The notes beneath the pieces were generated by a model. It was not told the DNA's origin, searched no databases, and saw nothing but the letters and a program-made list of their open reading frames with translations. A DNA stretch of 37,312 nucleotides, taken from NCBI GenBank assembly GCA_903850335.1, contig CAINLJ010000017.1, positions 1-37,312 on the forward strand, written 5' to 3'. The stretch comes from an uncultured Bacteroidia bacterium. GTDB lineage: Bacteria > Bacteroidota > Bacteroidia > Bacteroidales > Prolixibacteraceae. Shown here piece by piece: positions 17,343 to 24,100 of the stretch (positions within the stretch are counted from its first letter, which is position 1; each line of letters begins with the position of its first letter). Made by a program: the position numbers and the translations under genes.

Positions 17343-19187
17343 ATGAAAGAACCACAAAGAAATACTACCCGCCGATGGCTTCCCACCTCTGCAAAAGAAG
17401 TTGAGGAGCTTGGATGGGAGCAGCCGGATGTAATCCTGTTCTCAGGGGATGCTTATGTTGATCATCCATCCTTCGGTGCAGCCGTGATTGGAAGAATCAT
17501 GGAGCGCGAAGGATTAAAAGTTGCAATTGTACCACAACCGAATTGGCAGGATGACCTGCGCGACTTTAAAAAGCTCGGTCGGCCACGATTGTTTTTTGCA
17601 ATAACAGCTGGTTGTATGGACTCAATGGTCAATCATTATACTGCAAATAAACGAAAACGTTCGAACGATGCCTATACACCGGATGGACGTCCGGGAGCCC
17701 GACCCGATTATGCCTCCGTCGTGTATTCAAATATTTTAAAGAAGATTTATCCTGATATACCTGTTGTAATCGGTGGAATTGAAGCCTCCCTGCGCAGAGT
17801 AACCCATTATGACTATTGGTCCGATCAGCTAAAACCGTCCATTCTTGTCGATACGCAGGCTGATTTACTCATTTATGGAATGGGTGAAAAATCAATTGTT
17901 GAGTTTGTGCAAAAACTTAAATCAGGGAACGCCTTCAATGAGATTACGGATGTGCCACAAACCGCTTTTTTAAGAGACAGGACTGCTTCCTACCTGACAA
18001 ATAATGAATGGGAGGAGATTGAACTCTATTCTCATGAAGCCTGCCTGAAGGAGAAAATCAATTATGCCAAGAATTTCAGGCACATCGAGGAAGAGTCAAA
18101 TAAGATGGTAAGCAGGAAGCTGGTGCAGGCATATAAAGATAAAGTGGTAATTATCAACCCATCCTATCCGTTACTAACCACAAGTGAATTAGATAGTTAT
18201 TACACTCTCCCCTTTACGCGTCTTCCACATCCAAGGTACAAAAATAAGGGGCCTATTCCTGCCTATGAGATGATACGTCATTCAGTAAATACCCATCGCG
18301 GTTGTTTTGGGGGATGTACATTTTGTACTATTTCTGCTCATCAGGGAAAATTTATTGCTTCCCGGTCAGAAGAATCCGTGTTGGAAGAGGTAAAAGAGGT
18401 TACAAAAATGGACGATTTTAAAGGATACATATCCGATATTGGCGGCCCATCGGCGAACATGTATAAAATGGAGGGCAAACACCTTGTTATGTGTCAGTCG
18501 TGCCGCAGGCCGTCGTGTATCTTTCCTGATGTTTGTACAAACCTGGATACTGATCATCGTGGCATGACTTCGCTTTACCGCAAAGTTTCGGCTGTTCCGG
18601 GAGTCAAAAAAGCCTTCGTAAGCAGTGGCATCAGGTATGATATAATTTTTCACAAGACAAAAGACGAAAAGATAAACAAGGGAAATGAAGAATATCTTGA
18701 GAATGTTATTGTGAACCATGTTTCGGGCAGGCTGAAAGTTGCTCCCGAACATACCGCAGATAAGATCCTGAATATCATGAGAAAACCTTCGTTTAGCATC
18801 TTTTTTAAACTGAAGAAATTTTTTGATAAAGTGAATGCTGAAAACGGACTCCGTCAGCAGCTAATTCCATATTTCATTTCCAGTCATCCGGGAAGTACGA
18901 ATGCCGAGATGGCTGAGCTGGCCGCCGAGACTAAGGGACTGGATTTTAAACTGGAACAGGTTCAGGATTTCACTCCCACTCCCATGACACTGGCAACTGT
19001 GATTTATTATTCAGGTTATCATCCGTACACATTAGAAAAAATCAGTACTGCAAGGGAGGCAAACAAGAAACTCACACAGCGAAAATTTTTCTTTTGGTAT
19101 AAACCGGAAAATCGCAGTGAACTAATTGGGGAGCTCCGAAAAATGAATCGTCCGGATTTGGAACAGAAGTTATTTGGTAAAAAATAG
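17343..19187 (+). CDS. YgiQ-family radical SAM protein
   Basis: The 614-residue protein matches the YgiQ/UPF0313 layout: an N-terminal region beginning RWLPTSAKEVEELGWEQPDV, with FSGDAYVDHPSFGAAVIGR and VIGGIEASLRRVTHYDYWSD. The radical-SAM cluster motif CFGGCTFC follows (C321, C325, C328, the CxxxCxxC that binds the 4Fe-4S cluster). Further on are ISDIGGPSANMY, a Cys-rich CQSCRRPSCIFPDVC segment and the C-terminal PYFISSHPGS and DFTPTPMTLAT. The reaction of the family is not established. The protein is cytosolic and has no signal peptide. It is divergent from the OlsF-like gene across about 206 bases and convergent with the CNNM gene, whose stop is 22 bases away. No functional link to its neighbours is evident. 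Confidence 0.93.
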   Translation: MKEPQRNTTRRWLPTSAKEVEELGWEQPDVILFSGDAYVDHPSFGAAVIGRIMEREGLKVAIVPQPNWQDDLRDFKKLGRPRLFFAITAGCMDSMVNHYTANKRKRSNDAYTPDGRPGARPDYASVVYSNILKKIYPDIPVVIGGIEASLRRVTHYDYWSDQLKPSILVDTQADLLIYGMGEKSIVEFVQKLKSGNAFNEITDVPQTAFLRDRTASYLTNNEWEEIELYSHEACLKEKINYAKNFRHIEEESNKMVSRKLVQAYKDKVVIINPSYPLLTTSELDSYYTLPFTRLPHPRYKNKGPIPAYEMIRHSVNTHRGCFGGCTFCTISAHQGKFIASRSEESVLEEVKEVTKMDDFKGYISDIGGPSANMYKMEGKHLVMCQSCRRPSCIFPDVCTNLDTDHRGMTSLYRKVSAVPGVKKAFVSSGIRYDIIFHKTKDEKINKGNEEYLENVIVNHVSGRLKVAPEHTADKILNIMRKPSFSIFFKLKKFFDKVNAENGLRQQLIPYFISSHPGSTNAEMAELAAETKGLDFKLEQVQDFTPTPMTLATVIYYSGYHPYTLEKISTAREANKKLTQRKFFFWYKPENRSELIGELRKMNRPDLEQKLFGKK

Positions 19188-19209
19188 GAAATGGATGTTG
19201 CCTGGCGTA

Positions 19210-20508
19210 TTAAATTTCAGCAACCAGATCAATCATCTGCACCAAAATTATCGAGTTTTTATTTTTCTTAAGGATCGTAAACCCATAATTGTCGAGGCTG
19301 ATTCGCTCATTTAAATTTGGTATCCTCCCAAGTTTATGGATCAGGTACCCGGCAAGTGTTTCATAATCCTCATTTACGGCCAAAGGGTGTGGAAGCAACT
19401 CATTAATATCATCAAGTGAGGCAGAAGCAAGAACAACGTAACTTTTTTCCCCTTTTTTTTCTACGAATGGGATCTCATTATCGTATTCATCCTGAATCTC
19501 CCCAACCAGTTCTTCGAGAATATCCTCCATTGTAACGATCCCCTGAGTTCCGCCATATTCGTCAATGACAACTGCAATCTGTTGATGCTTGGACTGAAAT
19601 TCCTTTAGAAGCTGGGCAATATATTTGGTTTCAGGAACAATCAAAACCGAACGCATTATTGAGGATATCTTAATGGGTTCATTTTTATGTAATTTAATCA
19701 GGATATCCTTGAGGTAAACAACGCCGACTATATTGTCCAGTGAATCGGCATAACATGGAATCCTTGAATAGTTCTCCTCAATCAGGCGATCGACCATGTC
19801 TTGCTGAAAATCTTCAACGTCAATGGCCATTACCTGAGTTCTTGGAATCATAATTTGCTTTGCAATCCGTTCTGAAAATTCAAAGGCGTTTTTAATAATA
19901 TCATAATCAGCCTGTTCGATCTCGCCGCTCTCTTTCCCTTGCTTTACAAGATATTTAAGTTCATCACTGCTATGTACATCCTGCCCCTGGACCGTTGAAA
20001 TACCGATAGACTTTAAAACCAGATTTGCAGTTCCATTCAGCAGAAATATAAAAGGACGAAATATGAAAAAGAAGAACTGCAGAGGTAAAGCAATAATCAT
20101 CACAGTCTTTTGAGATCGCTGAATTGCAATCGATTTTGGGGCCAGCTCGCCAAATACGATATGAAGGACGGTAATGATAAGGAATGCAACAGGTAAGGCA
20201 ACATGATGAGCAAGCTGTGGGTCCATTTGAACTCCCGTCATTGGCATTACTCCCAGGATTATCTTTGCCACAACAGGTTCCCCTATCCAGCCTAGTCCAA
20301 GGCTCGCGAGGGTAATGCCTAACTGAGTGGCCGCCAGATACCTGTCCAGCCTCGAGATAATATGTTTAGCTGTTATTGCAAGACGGTTACCACTCTTAAC
20401 TTTTACCTCCAACTGTGATGCCCTGATCTTTACAATTGCAAATTCGGCGGCAACGAAGAAGCCATTGAAGAAAACCAGTAATAGAGTGATCAGTATATCT
20501 GCGAACAT
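19210..20508 (-). CDS. CNNM / CorC-HlyC family integral membrane transporter
   Basis: The 432-residue protein has the hemolysin-C/CNNM arrangement. The N-terminal membrane domain spans ~1-190, with VFFNGFFVAAEFAIVKIRASQ and FGELAPKSIAIQRS. A CBS pair spans ~205-335 (IPRTQVMAIDVE, YSRIPCYADSLDNIVGVVYLKD, IAVVIDEYGGTQGIVTMEDILEELVG), and a C-terminal CorC_HlyC domain spans ~345-430. Members are implicated in Mg2+ or other divalent-cation export or homeostasis, and the 'hemolysin' name is historical. It is the last gene of a leftward cluster, 47 bases after the DUF2721 gene. A TATATTTG element in that gap suggests it can also be transcribed separately. The exact ion is unknown. Confidence 0.9.
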   Translation of the reverse strand: MFADILITLLLVFFNGFFVAAEFAIVKIRASQLEVKVKSGNRLAITAKHIISRLDRYLAATQLGITLASLGLGWIGEPVVAKIILGVMPMTGVQMDPQLAHHVALPVAFLIITVLHIVFGELAPKSIAIQRSQKTVMIIALPLQFFFFIFRPFIFLLNGTANLVLKSIGISTVQGQDVHSSDELKYLVKQGKESGEIEQADYDIIKNAFEFSERIAKQIMIPRTQVMAIDVEDFQQDMVDRLIEENYSRIPCYADSLDNIVGVVYLKDILIKLHKNEPIKISSIMRSVLIVPETKYIAQLLKEFQSKHQQIAVVIDEYGGTQGIVTMEDILEELVGEIQDEYDNEIPFVEKKGEKSYVVLASASLDDINELLPHPLAVNEDYETLAGYLIHKLGRIPNLNERISLDNYGFTILKKNKNSIILVQMIDLVAEI

Positions 20509-20531
20509 CCGGTTTAATTTATACTAATTCA

Positions 20532-20539
20532 CAAATATA
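20532..20539 (-). promoter_or_regulatory. Candidate -7 promoter element of the CNNM gene
   Basis: The minus strand reads TATATTTG, a perfect TAnnTTTG match, 23 bases before the ATG at 20508 and inside the 47-base gap after the DUF2721 gene. No -33 TTTG is seen at the usual spacing. Confidence 0.4.
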
Positions 20540-20555
20540 AATAATTTGAAGCAAT

Positions 20556-20963
20556 TTAGTCCTTTCGATTAATTTCCATATCGCCAAGGTGCAGGTTAAG
20601 AGCCTTGACAGAGATATGTATTTCGAGAATTGAGATTCCCAATGATGTGATCAGTAAAACAAGCGCTACTCCAAACATCCACACTGCCGGCATCTGACTT
20701 CCGATAAATATAAGAAACATTGTAAGCACACAAAGAAAAAGACTTGAGACGCCGAGAATCTGCATGTATTTAGTCAGATAAAGGCGTTTCCGAAGGTTTG
20801 CTATCTGACCAAGCAGCACGTCGTCAGGTTTGATTTTAAACTTCTCGTGAAGGCTCCTGATTAAAGTGGCATAACTCAAAAAACGATTAGTATATGCAAG
20901 CATAATCAGCGATATAGCCGAAAAAAGTAAGGCAGGAGTCGTAAGGGTGATTTGTTCGTTCAT
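20556..20963 (-). CDS. DUF2721-family membrane protein
   Basis: This small protein of 135 residues is predicted to have three membrane helices: ~10-28 (ALLFSAISLIMLAY), ~63-85 (YMQILGVSSLFLCVLTMFLIFIG) and ~90-112 (AVWMFGVALVLLITSLGISIL). Between the first two is a polar loop with ILLGQIANLRKRLYL-like sequence (actual motif: LLGQIANLRKRLYLTKYM). This pattern, ending in EIHISVKALNLHL, is that of the DUF2721 family, whose function is unknown. It lies 16 bases after the TIM-barrel gene and 47 before the CNNM transporter, so it is probably cotranscribed with the first. Family assignment is fairly secure, but the role is not known. Confidence 0.8.
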   Translation of the reverse strand: MNEQITLTTPALLFSAISLIMLAYTNRFLSYATLIRSLHEKFKIKPDDVLLGQIANLRKRLYLTKYMQILGVSSLFLCVLTMFLIFIGSQMPAVWMFGVALVLLITSLGISILEIHISVKALNLHLGDMEINRKD

Positions 20964-20979
20964 TTATTTCAACTATCAG

Positions 20980-21849
20980 TTAGACATCGCATATCATTAC
21001 TGACTTTCGTAGTGAATCTAATTTATCTTCCTGTGCGGGAACAAATTCCTGTCCAACGAAGCCTTTATAACCCGAAGCAACCAAGGCCTTCATAATAGCC
21101 GGATAATAGAGTTCCTGAGTGTCATCCAGCTCGTGTCTTCCCGGTACGCCTCCGGTGTGAACATGACCAATATATTGAATATTTTTTTTAATTGTATCTA
21201 TTATATTTCCTTCCATGATTTGCATGTGGTAAATATCATAAAGCAATTTCAGTCTTGGGGATCCTACCATTTCGCATAATGCGGCTCCCCAGGCAGTACT
21301 ATCACACTGATAATCAGCATGACCATAACTATTTAGTAATTCCATTATAATAGTAACCCCATGCTTTTCAGCCAATGGCATCAATTTACGAAGTCCAATG
21401 GCACAGTTTACCATGCCGACATTATCATTCTGGCCCTCACGGTTACCCGAGAAGCAAATCAAGTTTGGGATACCTGCTTCAGCGGCAATTGGAATCATTT
21501 TTTCAAAATCTGCAATCAGTTTCTCATGGTTTGCAATCCGGTTAAATCCTTTTGGAATTCCATAATCAGTAGCATAACCAACAGCACATTTTAGTCCGTA
21601 TTTTTTGACTGTGGCCCAATCTTTTTCTCCCAGCAATTCAACTGATTCGAGCCCCATTTCAGCGCAGGTCCTCGCAAAATCATCCAGGGGAATATTCCCA
21701 TAGCACCACTGGCTGACAGAGTGTCTAATATTTCCTTTAAGTTTCAGTTTCTCTGTTGCAGATGCTGCAAAAACATTTGTTGCAGGCATTCCGGCAGCTG
21801 CGGCAACTGCTACTCCGGTTGCGCTTCCAATCATTTGTCTACGGTTCAT
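20980..21849 (-). CDS. Tat-exported hydroxypyruvate isomerase-like TIM-barrel protein
   Basis: The 289-residue protein begins MNRRQMIGSATGVAVAAAAG, a twin-arginine signal ending near FAASA, so it should be exported folded to the periplasm. The remainder is an AP-endonuclease-2-type TIM barrel of the hydroxypyruvate isomerase branch: SQWCYGNIPLDDFA, MGLESVELLG, MELLNSYGHADYQCD, LLYDIYHMQIMEGN, YIGHVHTGGVPGRHELDD and GFVGQEFVPA. Probable metal ligands are the Glu, Asp, His and Glu in MELLNS, YDIYHM, HVHTGG and GQEFVP. Characterised relatives interconvert hydroxypyruvate and tartronate semialdehyde, or epimerise ketoses. The substrate of exported Bacteroidota copies is generally unknown. It follows the KAS III gene by 50 bases and precedes DUF2721 by 16. 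Confidence 0.85.
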   Translation of the reverse strand: MNRRQMIGSATGVAVAAAAGMPATNVFAASATEKLKLKGNIRHSVSQWCYGNIPLDDFARTCAEMGLESVELLGEKDWATVKKYGLKCAVGYATDYGIPKGFNRIANHEKLIADFEKMIPIAAEAGIPNLICFSGNREGQNDNVGMVNCAIGLRKLMPLAEKHGVTIIMELLNSYGHADYQCDSTAWGAALCEMVGSPRLKLLYDIYHMQIMEGNIIDTIKKNIQYIGHVHTGGVPGRHELDDTQELYYPAIMKALVASGYKGFVGQEFVPAQEDKLDSLRKSVMICDV

Positions 21850-21899
21850 AGTCGGCCTTTTTATTTATTGAACTAATTATTCACGAAACTACAAAAAAT

Positions 21900-22850
21900 T
21901 CAGAATCTTACAAGTACAGCACCAGCCGAATAACCACCTCCAAAGACAGTGATTCCGACTAACGAATCAGCGGGAATCTTTTTCAGATACTGTGAAAGAA
22001 GGATTCCGGTGCTGGCCGAACCAGTATTACCAAGCTCCTGAATATTCGTCAGGACTTTCTTAGGCAGTATATTCAGTTGTTTGATAAGATTCGCTATAAT
22101 ACGGTGATTTGCCTGATGGGGAATAATAAAATCAAGGTCTTCAACAGTTAGGTTGCAACTTTCGAGGGTAGTTTCAAGAGCTACACGCATAAAGTTACAG
22201 GCATGCATGAACACATCCCTTCCGTCCGGCATTTGAAGTCCACCATCTGCCGGGCGCAGGTATACAGCCTCTGTCCCTTTACCAATATGCCCTAATCCAC
22301 GGGTAAAAATATTAAGAATTTCACCGCATTTTGAACCAAGAGGTTCATCTGATATAAACAAGGCAGTAGCGCCGTCGCCCCATAGATGCCCGCTCTTTTC
22401 GCATGTGTCATCGCTGTACATTGTATTGTGTTCCGATGCAACTACAAGTGCCCTCGATGCTTTACCGAGTGCAAAGTAACCTTCAACGATCTCCAGGGCA
22501 TTTACAAGCGATGAACAGGCTGAGGATATATAGATGACCTGAGCTTCCGGGATTCCGAATTCTCTTTGTACTGTATGGCCTATGGTGGCCACAGTATCGT
22601 AGGGAGAATAGGAGGCTCCGATAATCAAATCAACATCTTTTATATCAAAAGGTAATGATTTAAGAGCTCTTGAAACTGCTTCAACAGCCATTGTATTTGC
22701 GTTTTCTCCCGGTGCAGCTTTCGAGCGGGTCCGAATACCTGTTCTGTCGAATATCCATTCGTCATCCAACCCGTTCAGATTTTTAAAGTGCTCATTGGGA
22801 ACACGTTTTTCAGGGATATAATGTGAAACCGTATTAATAAACATTCTCAT
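21900..22850 (-). CDS. 3-oxoacyl-ACP synthase III (FabH-like) family protein
   Basis: The 316-residue protein is a thiolase-fold ketoacyl synthase III with an intact catalytic triad: C112 (ISSACSSLVNA), H245 (IIPHQANHR) and N275 (ELGNTGSAS). It also has the GGGYSAGAVLV glycine-rich C-terminus. The N-terminus (HYIPEKRVPNEHF, DEWIFDRTGIRTRS) is typical. FabH enzymes condense an acyl-CoA primer with malonyl-ACP. Here a tetR gene lies 24 bases upstream and no other fatty-acid gene is near. A specialised or regulated copy (branched primer, secondary metabolite or head-to-head condensation) is therefore as likely as the housekeeping fabH. The gene is probably cotranscribed with tetR. Confidence 0.9.
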   Translation of the reverse strand: MRMFINTVSHYIPEKRVPNEHFKNLNGLDDEWIFDRTGIRTRSKAAPGENANTMAVEAVSRALKSLPFDIKDVDLIIGASYSPYDTVATIGHTVQREFGIPEAQVIYISSACSSLVNALEIVEGYFALGKASRALVVASEHNTMYSDDTCEKSGHLWGDGATALFISDEPLGSKCGEILNIFTRGLGHIGKGTEAVYLRPADGGLQMPDGRDVFMHACNFMRVALETTLESCNLTVEDLDFIIPHQANHRIIANLIKQLNILPKKVLTNIQELGNTGSASTGILLSQYLKKIPADSLVGITVFGGGYSAGAVLVRF

Positions 22851-22874
22851 AATTATCAGTCTTTTTTGTTTTTG

Positions 22875-23471
22875 TTATACAGAGGCTTTAATCCCCCGAA
22901 ATAGTATTTTCTGCCAAAGATCGAGTGTGCCCCGGCAGGATTTTCCGAAATTATCAAGGATAAATTGCGTTTCAAGTCCTTTTAAAGTTATAAGGGCCAG
23001 TGATGCGGTTTTCTCAAAATCTTCAACAACAAATATACCGGATTGTGTTCCCTCCTCAAGAATTGATGCAAGGCACGCTTTTTCGTGGACATCAATAACC
23101 TGACGAAAGTGTTCAATTTTCTCACTTCTGTTAAGAAATTCATTCCTGAGTAAACGGTCTTTACGTATCAGATTTTCAATTGCTTTCATGTGAGTTACCA
23201 TTACCTTTGCAATCTTCTTGTCCGGAGAAATTTTCATGGACGCAACGCGACTAAGCTCTTTTATTATTTGTTCGACCTCGTTCCGAATGACCTCATGGTA
23301 GAGTTCTTCTCTGGTTTTAAAGTAGGTGTAAATGGTCCTCCTGCCAAGTCCTGAGGCCTTGGCAACATCATCCATTGTTGTATTTGTGGGTCCCTGATGT
23401 GCAAAAACTAATCTTGCTACGCTAAGGATTGTATGACGTGTGGTATCTTTCAAATTATATGTTTTGCACAA
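22875..23471 (-). CDS. TetR/AcrR-family transcriptional regulator
   Basis: The protein of up to 198 residues has the TetR N-terminal HTH (RHTILSVARLVFAHQG, TTMDDVAKASGLGRRTIYTY, FKTREELYHEV) and an all-helical ligand domain ending VEDFEKTASLALITLKGLETQF. No ATG is available: the frame opens with TTG at 23469-23471, and another TTG, giving start LKDTTRH, lies at 23451-23453. The second is attractive because the presumed transcription start and operator overlap the first. The gene precedes the KAS III gene by 24 bases and probably controls itself and that gene in response to an acyl-type ligand. The ligand assignment is an inference from context. Confidence 0.9.
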   Translation of the reverse strand: MCKTYNLKDTTRHTILSVARLVFAHQGPTNTTMDDVAKASGLGRRTIYTYFKTREELYHEVIRNEVEQIIKELSRVASMKISPDKKIAKVMVTHMKAIENLIRKDRLLRNEFLNRSEKIEHFRQVIDVHEKACLASILEEGTQSGIFVVEDFEKTASLALITLKGLETQFILDNFGKSCRGTLDLWQKILFRGIKASV

Positions 23472-23492
23472 AAAACTGTTTCGTGTGCAAAA
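23462..23492 (-). promoter_or_regulatory. Probable TetR operator (perfect 9-bp inverted repeat)
   Basis: TTTTGCACA (23462-23470) and TGTGCAAAA (23484-23492) are perfect inverted copies separated by 13 bases, centre to centre 22 bases. One arm overlaps the -7 element of the tetR promoter, and the other abuts the TTG start. This is the geometry expected for autorepression. Confidence 0.62.
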
Positions 23493-23495
23493 GTA
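23488..23495 (-). promoter_or_regulatory. Candidate -7 promoter element of tetR
   Basis: The minus strand reads TACTTTTG, a perfect TAnnTTTG match, ending 17 bases before the upstream TTG and 35 before the second TTG. It overlaps the inverted repeat described separately. Confidence 0.5.
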
Positions 23496-23539
23496 AACCT
23501 TTTTTGATACGTCTGACTGATTTTAAATATTGTTAACTT

Positions 23540-24082
23540 TTAGAATCCGCCAATGAGGTTCCACCATGATCTGTCTTTCCACTCTTTCTTTATCCCATCA
23601 TTTAACTTCACATCGTTCATAGTAAACTTTACCAATTCAAGATCTTCAACAGATGATTCAGCGTATCCGGACTGTGTTTCATGAACCCGGACGGCATGGA
23701 GTCTTACATTTTTTTCACCATTGACAAGGGAAACATTATTTATGATCAGATTAATGACGAAAAAGAATAGTAAGGCATAACCCTCAGCTGAGGGTGAAAC
23801 AGGAACTTCTGCCACACGGGTGTTGATTGTGTAGATTGATCTTTTCACTTCATCGTCTTCCATGTTCCAAAGGGTAAACGCATGATCAAAGCTTTGGATA
23901 AATTCTCTTACATTATTAAGAAGTACAAAATCCATAACCATATATCCGTTATCCAGATTGTTTGATTTTAGAAATACTTCTACTTCGTATGAATGTCCGT
24001 GGATGTTTTCGCGGCATCTTTGGGAAGTGCAGTTACGAACGATATGGGCTCCTTCGAACCTGAATTTCTTCCTTATGATCAT
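23540..24082 (-). CDS. 6-pyruvoyl-tetrahydropterin synthase / QueD family protein
   Basis: The 180-residue protein has the T-fold motifs of the family. Zinc ligands are H13 (FEGAHIV), H28 and H30 (IHGHSYEVEV), with a candidate catalytic C23. D66 and H67 lie in SFDHAFTLW, and E135 in RVHETQSGYAE. The family includes PTPS (tetrahydrobiopterin route) and 6-carboxytetrahydropterin synthase QueD (queuosine route). Two oddities are visible. The Cys-to-HGH spacing is C-x4-HGH, whereas QueD usually shows CxxxHGH. The protein is also about 60 residues longer than a typical ~120-residue QueD, with an extra segment around residues 70-100. The start lies 18 bases after the phosphoglycerol-transferase gene. 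The exact reaction is left open. Confidence 0.82.
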   Translation of the reverse strand: MIIRKKFRFEGAHIVRNCTSQRCRENIHGHSYEVEVFLKSNNLDNGYMVMDFVLLNNVREFIQSFDHAFTLWNMEDDEVKRSIYTINTRVAEVPVSPSAEGYALLFFFVINLIINNVSLVNGEKNVRLHAVRVHETQSGYAESSVEDLELVKFTMNDVKLNDGIKKEWKDRSWWNLIGGF

Positions 24083-24100
24083 TCTGTTTTAAGAATTAAC

